A stretch of 64,000 nucleotides of DNA from Sphingobacteriales bacterium 44-15. GTDB taxonomy: Bacteria; Bacteroidota; Bacteroidia; Chitinophagales; Chitinophagaceae. The notes below the pieces were generated by a model. The model made no database searches. It was not told the DNA's origin and saw nothing but the letters and a program-made list of their open reading frames with translations. Made by a program: the position numbers and the translations under genes. Location: positions 186,001 to 250,000 of the forward strand of contig MKWG01000046.1 in NCBI GenBank assembly GCA_001899685.1, read 5' to 3'. This document shows positions 25,448 through 33,353 of the stretch, one piece after another. Position 1 is the first letter of the stretch, and the number at the start of each line of letters is the position of its first letter.

Positions 25448-25779
25448 GTATGTATCATTTGATTTTTTGGACACCGGCTTTGGTACATGTGGCATCACCT
25501 GTTGCCCGCCCGGACAGAACACCGTTAGAATGGATCCTTCGGGCTGTCGTTCAGACGGGCGTCGCACACTTCATCTGCATATCGTTATGCAGCTTTTTCT
25601 GAAGCGAAGATCAAACAGGGGATAGTGAACAATATACTATGATAATGGAAAAGGGTTTTGGACAGTGAAATGCAGGTAGCGAATGCTTTAATATTGCTGA
25701 ATAGCATTGTTCCAGTACAAGGGTGCGACGCAACAGGCGCTGAACAGCGTTCTAAAGCCTGGAACAAAAAAATATATTA
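25448..25779. other. Noncoding interior of the REP element
   Basis: No gene is seen. At 25709-25765 a structure with arms GTTCCAG and CTGGAAC encloses GGTGCGACGC and GAACAGCGTTC. At about 25500-25575 a GC-rich palindromic stretch contains GCCCGCCC and GACGGGCGTCGCAC. The shared TGCGACGC word in opposite orientations suggests a second, older pair of inverted repeats. Confidence 0.4.
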
Positions 25780-25832
25780 CATAGTCAGAGACTATGGAGA
25801 ACATAATAAGTCCGAAGTCAGAGACTTCGGAC
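25780..25832. repeat. Right-end REP hairpins
   Basis: Two perfect hairpins with the same CAGAG loop: CATAGT/ACTATG at 25780-25796 and GTCCGAAGT/ACTTCGGAC at 25810-25832, separated by GAGAACATAATAA. They mirror the left end. Transcription of trpB from upstream must pass through them. Confidence 0.8.
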
Positions 25833-25848
25833 AGCAAAACAACAGTCA

Positions 25849-27090
25849 ATGATCAACAGAACGATAACATTAGGGCAATACAAAGGCACTTTTCAGCAGC
25901 CTGATATTTTTGGCTATTACGGGCATTTCGGCGGGGCATATATTCCCGAGATGCTGTATCCCAATGTGGAAGAGCTGAAGGCGCAATACCTGAAAATAAT
26001 ATACAGCGAAGATTTTCAGAAAGAGTTCAGGTACCTGCTGAAAGATTATGTCGGCCGTCCGTCGCCGTTATACCATGCCAAAAGGTTAAGTGAAAAGCAT
26101 GGTACCACGATCTTTCTCAAAAGAGAAGACCTTAATCATACCGGTGCGCATAAGATCAATAATACTATCGGGCAGATATTGCTGGCGCGGCGGCTTGGCA
26201 AGCATCGTATCATTGCGGAGACGGGCGCCGGTCAGCATGGAGTAGCTACTGCCACGGTGTGTGCGCTGATGAATATGCAATGCGTGGTATATATGGGTGA
26301 GAAAGACATAGAGCGCCAGGCGCCGAATGTGGCGAGAATGAAAATGCTGGGAGCCGAAGTAGTGCCTGCAACAAGCGGCAGCAAGACCCTGAAAGATGCT
26401 ACGAACGAAGCTATCCGAGACTGGATCAACAATCCCGTGGACACACATTATATTATTGGGAGTGTGGTAGGTCCCCACCCTTATCCCGATATGGTGGCGA
26501 GGTTCCAGAGTGTGATCAGCGAGGAAATAAAGTGGCAGTTAAAAGAGCATACCGGCAGTGAGCTGCCCACTCATGTGGTGGCATGTGTAGGAGGAGGTAG
26601 CAATGCGGCAGGAACATTTTATCATTTCCTGGAGGAGTTTTCTGTGCAACTGGTAGCGGTGGAAGCAGCAGGGCATGGCGTCAAAACCGGGATGAGCGCA
26701 GCAACCACGCAGTTGGGAAAGCCTGGTGTTTTGCACGGCAGTAAAAGCCTGGTGATGCAGACAGAAGACGGGCAGGTAGTGGAGCCGCACAGTATTTCCG
26801 CGGGTTTGGATTATCCGGGTATTGGTCCCCTGCATGCCCATCTTTTTGAAACAGGCCGCGGGCTTTTTCTTAGTGCTACAGATGACGAAGCGATTGAGTC
26901 CGCATTTGAGCTCACCCGGCTGGAAGGCATTATTCCCGCGTTGGAGAGCGCCCATGCCATTGCAGGACTCAACCAGTTGAAACTAACGCCGAAGGATACC
27001 GTAGTAGTGTGTCTGAGCGGAAGAGGCGATAAAGATATGGCGACTTATATGAAGGCGATGGAAGAGAGAGTAGTAAGTGATAAGTGGTAA
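25849..27090 (+). CDS. trpB: Tryptophan synthase beta chain
   Basis: 413 residues. The PLP-binding lysine is Lys102 in [15 protein letters not shown]; other marks are [51 protein letters not shown] (phosphate loop) and [11 protein letters not shown]. It condenses indole with serine, receiving indole by tunnel from TrpA. It belongs to the common TrpB1 type. It is the first trp gene after the mobile element and ends 114 bases before trpA. Confidence 0.96.
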   Translation: MINRTITLGQYKGTFQQPDIFGYYGHFGGAYIPEMLYPNVEELKAQYLKIIYSEDFQKEFRYLLKDYVGRPSPLYHAKRLSEKHGTTIFLKREDLNHTGAHKINNTIGQILLARRLGKHRIIAETGAGQHGVATATVCALMNMQCVVYMGEKDIERQAPNVARMKMLGAEVVPATSGSKTLKDATNEAIRDWINNPVDTHYIIGSVVGPHPYPDMVARFQSVISEEIKWQLKEHTGSELPTHVVACVGGGSNAAGTFYHFLEEFSVQLVAVEAAGHGVKTGMSAATTQLGKPGVLHGSKSLVMQTEDGQVVEPHSISAGLDYPGIGPLHAHLFETGRGLFLSATDDEAIESAFELTRLEGIIPALESAHAIAGLNQLKLTPKDTVVVCLSGRGDKDMATYMKAMEERVVSDKW

Positions 27091-27204
27091 GGTGAACACT
27101 GTAGACGCAAGGCATGCCTTGCGCCTGCAAGACAATCTGTCCCCTGAAACTTGCAACCTGCAACTTGTAACCCGCCTCTATCTCAAATTTCAAATCTCAA
27201 ATAA

Positions 27205-27975
27205 ATGAGCAGGATACAGGAATTATTTAAACGAAAGCAAAGAAAAGTACTGAACATATATTGTACGGCGGGGTATCCCTTGCTGAACAGCACACTGGAA
27301 GTGATGAAAGCGCTTCAGGAGAATGGCGCTGACATCATAGAGCTGGGCATTCCTTACAGCGATCCGCTGGCAGACGGACCGGTGATACAGGAGAGCGGCG
27401 GCGTGGCACTTCAGAATGGTATGACAATAAAAACACTGATCGGCCAGTTGCAGCCATTGCGTTCTTCTGTAAGTGTGCCGGTAATTTTGATGGGGTATAT
27501 CAACCCGGTATTACAGTATGGGTTTGAAAGGTTTTGCAAAGAAGTTGCGGCTGCGGGGGTGGACGGACTGATATTTCCGGATCTGCCGATAAGAGAGTTT
27601 GATACAGAATATGGCCCGGTGATCAAAAAATACGGTCTTGATTTTATTTTCCTGGTCACTCCTGAAACTTCCGAAGAGCGCATCCGCAAAATTGATGACC
27701 TGAGCACAGGGTTTATCTATGCGGTATCTTCTTCTTCAACCACAGGTAAGGATAAAAATTTTTCCGATGTAGAAGTATATTTAAAGAAGCTGAAAGATAT
27801 GCAGTTGAAAAACCCTGTAATGGTAGGCTTTGGGATAAAAGATAAAGCGAGTTTTGAGTCGGCGTGCAGCTATGCAAACGGGGCAATTATAGGGAGCGCA
27901 TATATCAAAGCCTTGCAATCAGGTGCAGATATAAAGGAGACAACTAAAAAATTCCTGGAAGGGATACTGAAATAA
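27205..27975 (+). CDS. trpA: Tryptophan synthase alpha chain
   Basis: 256-residue TIM barrel. It cleaves indole-3-glycerol phosphate to indole for TrpB. The catalytic Glu and Asp lie in the diagnostic block GADIIELGIPYSDPLADGPVIQES; GFIYAVSSSSTTG and MVGFGIKDKASFES complete the phosphate site. The gap before it holds ACTTGCAACCTG and CAAATTTCAAATCTC words. Its stop is six bases from the 3' end of an antisense tRNA gene. Confidence 0.95.
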   Translation: MSRIQELFKRKQRKVLNIYCTAGYPLLNSTLEVMKALQENGADIIELGIPYSDPLADGPVIQESGGVALQNGMTIKTLIGQLQPLRSSVSVPVILMGYINPVLQYGFERFCKEVAAAGVDGLIFPDLPIREFDTEYGPVIKKYGLDFIFLVTPETSEERIRKIDDLSTGFIYAVSSSSTTGKDKNFSDVEVYLKKLKDMQLKNPVMVGFGIKDKASFESACSYANGAIIGSAYIKALQSGADIKETTKKFLEGILK

Positions 27976-27980
27976 AAAAG

Positions 27981-28053
27981 AGCGGAAAACGGGGCTCGAA
28001 CCCGCGGCCTTCAGTTTGGGAAACTGATGCTCTGCCAACTGAGCTACTTCCGC
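27981..28053 (-). tRNA. tRNA-Gly (anticodon CCC)
   Basis: A full 73-base cloverleaf on the minus strand: acceptor GCGGAAG with TTTCCGC, D arm GCTC/GAGC, anticodon stem TCAGT/ACTGA around loop TTCCCAA (CCC at positions 34-36), T arm GCGGG/CCCGT with loop TTCGAGC, discriminator T. CCA is not encoded. It is antisense to the surrounding operon, squeezed between the trpA stop and the hisH ATG with 5 and 16 bases to spare. A T-rich run follows its 3' end. Confidence 0.95.
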
Positions 28054-28069
28054 ATGAAACTAAGGTACG

Positions 28070-28669
28070 ATGAATCTTGTAATTATAAAATATAACGCCG
28101 GAAATATTCAGTCGGTTTTATACGCGCTGGAAAGAATAGGCGTCGAAGCAAAGGTGACGGATGATATCCCTGAGATCGAGCGGGCTGACAAAGTGATCTT
28201 TCCCGGCGTGGGAGAAGCCAGCAGCGCTATGCGCTATCTTAAGGAAAGAGGAATGGATAAGGTGATCAAAAACCTGCAGCAACCGGTGCTTGGTATTTGT
28301 CTCGGAATGCAGTTGATGTGCAGGTTTTCCGAAGAAAATAAGGTGGAATGCCTTGGGATTTTTGATGAAGACGTAAAGTATTTTGGAAAGGCGGCATCCA
28401 CAGGTAATAAATTGAAAATTCCACAGATAGGATGGAATAATATTTACGATGTAAAAACGCCTCTGTTCAGCAATATACCGGATAACAGTTATGTATATTT
28501 TGTGCACAGCTATTATGCCGCTTTGGGAGAGCATACCATTGCTGCCACCAATTATATCCTCCCCTATAGTTCGGCGCTGCACAGGGATAACTTCTACGGG
28601 GTACAGTTCCACCCCGAGAAAAGTGCAGATAAGGGAGAGCAGATCCTGAAAAATTTCATCACATTATAA
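28070..28669 (+). CDS. hisH: Imidazole glycerol phosphate synthase, glutamine amidotransferase subunit
   Basis: 199 residues. It supplies ammonia to HisF. The nucleophile is Cys77 (LGICLGMQLMCRFSEE); other marks are KYNAGNIQSV, FPGVGEASSAM and the His-Glu pair GVQFHPEKSADKG. It begins the his part of the block, 14 bases before hisA. The tRNA promoter on the other strand must lie within its first codons. Confidence 0.95.
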   Translation: MNLVIIKYNAGNIQSVLYALERIGVEAKVTDDIPEIERADKVIFPGVGEASSAMRYLKERGMDKVIKNLQQPVLGICLGMQLMCRFSEENKVECLGIFDEDVKYFGKAASTGNKLKIPQIGWNNIYDVKTPLFSNIPDNSYVYFVHSYYAALGEHTIAATNYILPYSSALHRDNFYGVQFHPEKSADKGEQILKNFITL

Positions 28670-28683
28670 AGGTCAAAGCATTC

Positions 28684-29397
28684 ATGGAAATCATTCCGGC
28701 AATAGATATCATAGACGGGAAATGTGTACGCCTCACGCAGGGTGACTATGCGCAGAAGAAAATTTATAATGAACACCCTCTCGAAGTAGCAAAGCAGTTT
28801 GAAGATGCGGGTCTGCGCCGCCTGCACCTGGTGGATCTGGATGGGGCAAAAGCCGGGCAGGTGAGGAACTGGAAGGTGCTGGAAACACTGGCGGGAAAAA
28901 CTGCAATGATAATAGATTTCGGAGGGGGCATAAAGAAAGAAGAAGACGTAAATATTGTATTTAATTCCGGAGCAGCATTAGCTACGGTAGGCAGCATTGC
29001 CGTAAAGAATGAGGAAGAGCTGTTACGCTGGTTCCATCTTTTCGGTGCAGATAAATTCTTGCTGGGGGCGGACGTGAAAAATGAAAAGATCGCCATAGGC
29101 GGCTGGATAGAGACGACTGACATCTGGATATACGATTTTATAGAAAAATATATACAGCATGGCGTGAAGCAATTATTCTGTACTGATGTGAGCAAAGACG
29201 GTAAGCTGGAAGGCCCGGCAACTGAGCTTTATAAAAGTATCACTTCAAAGTTCCCCGAGCTGCATTTCATCGCCAGCGGCGGAGTAAGCGGTATGCAGGA
29301 TCTTGATATGCTCCGGCAGGCAGGCTGCAAAGGGGTGATAATAGGGAAAGCGATTTACGAAGGGAAAATAAGCACAAAGGAGTTAGGAAGTTTGTAG
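28684..29397 (+). CDS. hisA: ProFAR isomerase
   Basis: 237-residue half-barrel-repeat TIM barrel. It opens the ribose of ProFAR. It starts with the signature IIPAIDIIDGKCVRLTQGDY (catalytic Asp after PAI) and has the second-half LFCTDVSKDGKLEGP and HFIASGGVSGMQDL phosphate site. It is adjacent to hisH, and its stop codon touches the left repeat of the four-helix-bundle insertion. Confidence 0.95.
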   Translation: MEIIPAIDIIDGKCVRLTQGDYAQKKIYNEHPLEVAKQFEDAGLRRLHLVDLDGAKAGQVRNWKVLETLAGKTAMIIDFGGGIKKEEDVNIVFNSGAALATVGSIAVKNEEELLRWFHLFGADKFLLGADVKNEKIAIGGWIETTDIWIYDFIEKYIQHGVKQLFCTDVSKDGKLEGPATELYKSITSKFPELHFIASGGVSGMQDLDMLRQAGCKGVIIGKAIYEGKISTKELGSL

Positions 29398-29867
29398 TTT
29401 ATTGTTTGTAGTTTTAGGCTTGCTAACTACGAAAGCTATGCCTACAATTTTTAAATTTGAAGAACTAGAAATTTGGAAACAGGCAAGATTATTGTCTTTG
29501 AAAATTTTTAAATTTACTCAAAAAGAAGTTTTTATAAAAGAATATAGTTTAAAGAGCAGATAAAATCATCCGCAGGGTCAGTTATGGATAATATCGCTGA
29601 AGGGTTTGAAAGAGCTTCGCGTCTTGAGTTTATTAATTTTTTAGGAGTCGCTAAAGGGTCTTGTGGTGAGGTGAAATCCCAGTTATATCGCGCACTCGAT
29701 CAAAATTTTATTACTCACTCCGAATTTAATGAAGTATATATTCCGTACGAAAAATTATCCGCGGGTATTGCTGCTTTTATGAACTATCTGAACAAAACAA
29801 ATATAAAAGGGCAAAAATTCCGTAATCTCCAGGTATAACTGCTAAACTGAAAACTCCAAACAATAAA
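29398..29867. repeat. Inverted repeats bounding the four-helix-bundle insertion
   Basis: TTTATTGTTTGTAGTTTT at 29398-29415 and, inverted, AAAACTCCAAACAATAAA at 29850-29867 differ at one base over 18. The left copy begins right after the hisA stop; the right copy ends six bases before the hisF ATG. The enclosed DNA is a frameshifted gene unrelated to histidine synthesis. Confidence 0.75.
29438..29838 (+). pseudogene. Four-helix-bundle (S23/rRNA intervening-sequence) protein, frameshifted
   Basis: The first frame starts at 29438 (PTIFKFEELEIWKQARLLSLKIF) and stops at 29561. The second frame picks up as EQIKSSAGSVMDNIAEGFER from 29554 and runs to 29838 (SRLEFINFLGVAKGSCGEVKSQLYRALDQ). Together they give the usual protein of about 130 residues if one A is restored near 29551-29553. 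A sequencing error in a short A run is possible. The family's function is not established; members occur as inserts in 23S rRNA genes and between genes. The downstream ATG at 29584 alone gives only an 84-residue fragment. Confidence 0.8.
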
Positions 29868-29873
29868 TAACCC

Positions 29874-30632
29874 ATGCTTACGAAGCGCATCATTCCCTGC
29901 CTCGACATAAAAGACGGTCGCACCGTGAAGGGCACTAATTTTGTAAACCTGCGTGATGCCGGCGACCCGGTGGAGCTGGGCGCTTTATATGCTCAGCAGG
30001 GGGCGGACGAACTGGTGTTCCTGGATATTACTGCCACAGTTGAAAAAAGAAAAACGCTGAGTGAGCTGGCTAACCGTATCTCGCATCATATCAATATCCC
30101 TTTCACGGTAGGCGGCGGTATCAGCAGTGTGCAGGACGTAAGCGTATTGCTGCAAAACGGAGCGGATAAGATCTCTGTAAATACTGCAGCTTTCAAAAGA
30201 CCGGAACTGATTGCCGAGCTTGCCAAAGAGTTTGGCAGCCAGTGCGTGGTGCTGGCGATAGACACGAGAAAAGAAGAGGATGGGGAATGGTACGTGTACC
30301 TGAATGGCGGCAGAACAAAAACGGATACCCGCTGTATAGACTGGGCCAAGCAAGCCGTTGATCTGGGTGCCGGAGAAGTATTGCTCACCTCTATGAACCA
30401 CGATGGTACCAAGCAGGGATTCGCGCTGGATATTACAAAAACATTGTCTACTCAACTACCCGTTCCTGTTATTGCCAGTGGGGGAGGCGGAACGATGGAG
30501 CATTTTGTAACCGTTTTTCAGGAAGGAAAAGCTGATGCAGCCCTGGCAGCCAGCATTTTTCATTTCAAAGAAATAAGCATCCCCGATCTGAAACAATATT
30601 TATCTTCAAAAGCAATTGAAGTGCGGCTGTAG
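29874..30632 (+). CDS. hisF: Imidazole glycerol phosphate synthase cyclase subunit
   Basis: 252-residue TIM barrel with the two-fold repeat [22 protein letters not shown] and [16 protein letters not shown]; the catalytic Asp residues lie in CLDIKDG and [10 protein letters not shown]. It uses ammonia from HisH to make imidazole glycerol phosphate and AICAR. It is separated from hisH and hisA by the four-helix-bundle remnant. Confidence 0.96.
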   Translation: MLTKRIIPCLDIKDGRTVKGTNFVNLRDAGDPVELGALYAQQGADELVFLDITATVEKRKTLSELANRISHHINIPFTVGGGISSVQDVSVLLQNGADKISVNTAAFKRPELIAELAKEFGSQCVVLAIDTRKEEDGEWYVYLNGGRTKTDTRCIDWAKQAVDLGAGEVLLTSMNHDGTKQGFALDITKTLSTQLPVPVIASGGGGTMEHFVTVFQEGKADAALAASIFHFKEISIPDLKQYLSSKAIEVRL

Positions 30633-30831
30633 AAATACAGGAACCACTAAGACACCGAGACACAAAGTAGCACAAAGAGGTTTGTCGTTTCACGTTTGTC
30701 GTTTCACGTTTGTCGTCTCACCTTTCTTTTGATCACTTTTTGCAAATAAGGGACTTTTCTTCTCTCCTTCGGGAGAGGCCCGGGGGCTTCTCAACCGAAT
30801 ACATTAACTTGCAGCCTTTACCGGATAATAA
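30633..30831. repeat. Intergenic repeats between hisF and hisIE
   Basis: From 30643 lies a CCACTAAGACACCGAGACAC word related to 2440. Next come three TTTGTCGTTTCACG units (30685-30720) and a hairpin CTCTCC-TTCG-GGAGAG at 30762-30777 with GCCCGGGGGC after it, a relative of 17700-17740. No gene is seen and no T run follows the hairpin. Confidence 0.55.
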
Positions 30832-31428
30832 ATGAAAATAGATTTCAAGAAATATAGTGATGGCTTGGTGCCTGCTGTCATTCAGGATGTAGATACCCAC
30901 AAAGTGCTGATGCTCGGTTTTATGAATGAAGATGCCTGGAATGAAACCATGCAGTCGGGAAAAGTTACCTTTTACAGCCGCAGCAAGAGAAGATTGTGGA
31001 CAAAAGGGGAAGAGAGCGGTAATTTTCTTGAATTAAGATCTGCAACGGTGGATTGTGATAATGATACGCTCTTAATAAAAGTACATCCTTTAGGCCCGGT
31101 TTGCCATACGGGCGCCGATACCTGCTGGGATGAAAAGAATCATAAGCAGGATTTCATTTATTATCTTGAAGATATCATTGAGCTTCGTAAAAAAGTGTCG
31201 CCGGAAGAATCATACGTTGCCCGGCTCTTTCATAAAGGCATCAATAAAATTGCGCAAAAAGTAGGCGAGGAGGCAGTGGAAACGGTAATAGAAGCCAAGG
31301 ATAACAATGACGATCTTTTCCTGAATGAATCTGCAGACCTGCTTTTTCATTACCTGATATTGCTCAATGCAAAAGGCTACCGGCTAAAAGATGTTGCTGA
31401 TATATTGCAGCAAAGGCATGCGAAATAG
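30832..31428 (+). CDS. hisIE: Bifunctional phosphoribosyl-AMP cyclohydrolase / phosphoribosyl-ATP pyrophosphatase
   Basis: 198 residues, a HisI-HisE fusion as in enterobacteria. HisI (about 1-105) carries VLMLGFMNEDAWNET, TFYSRSKRRLWTKGEESGNF, DCDNDTLLI and the zinc motif PVCHTGADTCW. HisE (about 115-198) carries SYVARLFHKGINKIAQKVGEEAVETVIEAK with the metal-binding Glu residues. It carries out steps two and three of histidine synthesis. The genes for hisG, hisD, hisC and hisB are not in this window. Confidence 0.96.
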   Translation: MKIDFKKYSDGLVPAVIQDVDTHKVLMLGFMNEDAWNETMQSGKVTFYSRSKRRLWTKGEESGNFLELRSATVDCDNDTLLIKVHPLGPVCHTGADTCWDEKNHKQDFIYYLEDIIELRKKVSPEESYVARLFHKGINKIAQKVGEEAVETVIEAKDNNDDLFLNESADLLFHYLILLNAKGYRLKDVADILQQRHAK

Positions 31429-31618
31429 TCGGTCGCTTGCATAGCCCCTCTATGGTATAGTTGCTCTTTAGTAATTACGGGGCATTTTTAACCACTTCCG
31501 GTAGCTCTTACCGGAACTAAATAGCATAGGATGCACAGTTCAGGTTTTCTACCAAATATTTTCGTAATATTTGCATTGGTATAGATCCGGGATCGTAAAG
31601 CCCTAATTCAAAACTACT
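31429..31618. other. Two inverted repeats after hisIE
   Basis: GCCCC (31444-31448) and GGGGC (31479-31483) enclose 30 bases and are followed by ATTTTT, a possible weak terminator of the trp-his block. TTCCGGTA-GCTCT-TACCGGAA at 31496-31516 is a perfect 8-base-pair hairpin without a T run. Confidence 0.4.
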
Positions 31619-32971
31619 ATGCTACCTGAGCCATTCATGCTTGGTCTCCTCTTGTTCCAGGTGCTGTATTCTCTGGTACAATGGTATTTCTTCCGGAGAA
31701 AAGAATACCTGTATTATGCAGCGTATTCCATTACTGTGGGCATCTATTTTTTCCTGAAATACAACAGCGGTGCCGATGAAATAGTCCGTATCGGGAGCTT
31801 TTCTTTCAATGAATTAATGGTAGATAAGACCATCCTTTTCATCGCTTTTTATTTCTACATTGAATTTGCTTTTCTGTTCCTGATCAATACGTCTACAGGA
31901 ACACGACTATACAAGACCGTTACTGTCATAAAGAATAGCATGCTTGCCTATGCCATAATTATTTTTGCGGTTACTGTCATGTACAAGGATTTTTCTGTCA
32001 GCATCAGGATCAATTTTTTTGTTTCTGCTGTATCTTATCTTGCCTGCATGGGCGTTTTGTATTTCATCATTAAGAAGAAAATCATCCTGGGGCCATTTTT
32101 GGCAGCAGGCAGCCTGATGGTGGCATTAGGTGCCCTGTTGTCTGTGATCCTGGGTTACGCTGATCCTTATTCAGGCATTGGTAACAGGAACGTGATTATT
32201 TATTTCCAGGCAGGTGTTATACTCGAATTGATAATACTTAATACCGGGCTTGTATACAAAACGAAATTATATGCAGAGACTTTTGCCACACTTTCCCCCG
32301 CCTGGGCGCATAAAGGAAAAGATCATGAAAGAAAGATATCAAATGTGCTGCAGACCATGCGCAAAGAAATCTCATACGAGCTTCAGACTGAAATAGGGGA
32401 CGGGCTTTCCGGTATCAGGCTGATGAGCGAAATGGCAAAAAAGCGTATGGGCGATAATTATATGAAGGAACTGGAGCGTATCTCAGAAAATTCCGAGCGG
32501 CTGGTGCAGTCAATGAATGAAATTCTCTGGTCGCTGAATCACACCAATGATGATCTTCCGGGGCTGATATCTTATATCAGGGAATATGCTATGAATTTTA
32601 TGGAGCAGGTAGGCATCGCCTGTGATATTGAAATGCCGGAAAAGATCATAGTCTTAGATGTTGCGGGGGATGTGCGGCGGAATATTTTCCTGGCGGTAAA
32701 AGAAGCGCTGCACAACGTGGTCAAGCATGCCGGGGCGACCTGCCTGAATATCTCTTTCTCTTTTCCCGGAAAATTGCAGATCACTATCGCTGACAATGGT
32801 AAAGGTATGCCCGGAGATGCCGCTCAATATGCAGGAGGCAACGGGCTGAAGAATATGGCAAAACGAATGGAGCTGCTTCACGGAAAATTCCTGATAGACA
32901 ATAAGAAGGGAACAATAGTAACTTTTATCATTCCTTTTGCTGAACTGCAGCCGGCGGCAAAGCCGCAATAG
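31619..32971 (+). CDS. Membrane sensor histidine-kinase-like protein lacking the phospho-acceptor His
   Basis: 450 residues. Residues about 5-215 hold seven hydrophobic helices like a 7TMR-DISM module but with no periplasmic sensor domain. The dimerisation helix at 248-270 reads RKEISYELQTEIGDGLSGIRLMSE; in active HisKA_3 kinases this block is LHDEIG, and here Gln256 replaces the His. The ATPase domain is intact: EALHNVVKHA (N box, 363-372), DNGKGMP (392-398) and GGNGLKNM. It could be a dead kinase, a phosphatase-like or heterodimer partner, or a regulator. No response regulator is adjacent. Confidence 0.82.
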   Translation: MLPEPFMLGLLLFQVLYSLVQWYFFRRKEYLYYAAYSITVGIYFFLKYNSGADEIVRIGSFSFNELMVDKTILFIAFYFYIEFAFLFLINTSTGTRLYKTVTVIKNSMLAYAIIIFAVTVMYKDFSVSIRINFFVSAVSYLACMGVLYFIIKKKIILGPFLAAGSLMVALGALLSVILGYADPYSGIGNRNVIIYFQAGVILELIILNTGLVYKTKLYAETFATLSPAWAHKGKDHERKISNVLQTMRKEISYELQTEIGDGLSGIRLMSEMAKKRMGDNYMKELERISENSERLVQSMNEILWSLNHTNDDLPGLISYIREYAMNFMEQVGIACDIEMPEKIIVLDVAGDVRRNIFLAVKEALHNVVKHAGATCLNISFSFPGKLQITIADNGKGMPGDAAQYAGGNGLKNMAKRMELLHGKFLIDNKKGTIVTFIIPFAELQPAAKPQ

Positions 32972-33353
32972 CTGTTAGCATAAAACTTTTTAATTTATCA
33001 GCAACGCAGAGATTAATCGCACTGTTACCAGTATCCGAATGAGCCACCTTTTTCTGGGTGAGATTTATACTACCGCTGATCAAAGGGATCGATGAATAAT
33101 GATATAAAACTGACAGACCTCCTCAAAGCAAAAAGCAGGGGTCCCACCCTGGGCGGGAGATACGAACCGCCGGTTTGAGGCAATCAACAGTTTACCCTTA
33201 AAAACGCTATACCTTCTTAAAGAAACGACATTGATTCTGCATCTACAAAATTTATATGCGTTTGTTCTGGTATATAGCGTCATCTTTACACAGTAGTCCG
33301 TATTTTTAATCACTGTTTGGCCATTGTCATCGTATACCCGCTAAAATTGCCAC
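32972..33353. other. Intergenic region, no gene seen
   Basis: A GC-rich patch at about 33139-33182 (GGGTCCCACCCTGGGCGGGA, ACCGCCGGTTTGAGG) resembles a degraded tRNA 3' half or a fragment of an unknown repeat but does not fold as a tRNA. Before the sulfatase, TAAAATTG at 33341 is a 7-of-8 match to the -7 box. Nothing else is recognisable. Confidence 0.3.

Larger units (their letters stand above)
24813..25837. mobile_element. REP-type element with inverted ends carrying a Y1 transposase-like gene
   Basis: The two ends align when one is reversed. The left end (24813-24883) reads TTGCTG, a GAAGTCTCTGACTTC hairpin, ATGTTCTCC, then a second hairpin. The right end (25775-25837), reversed, reads TTGCTG, a GAAGTCTCTGACTTC hairpin, ATGTTCTCC, then a second hairpin. 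The element starts at the base after the GNAT stop and ends 11 bases before the trpB ATG. It holds one gene and about 320 bases of noncoding DNA. The boundaries are inferred from the repeat alignment; no target duplication is evident. Confidence 0.65.

Noticed and set aside
28054-28069. Second leader peptide or attenuator before hisH
   Set aside because: No His-rich short frame or terminator lies before hisH; the space is taken by the antisense tRNA.
33139-33182. Possible tRNA or tRNA fragment on the minus strand
   Set aside because: The GGTTCG word and GC-rich arms recall a T arm, but the loop length is wrong and no acceptor or anticodon arm can be drawn.
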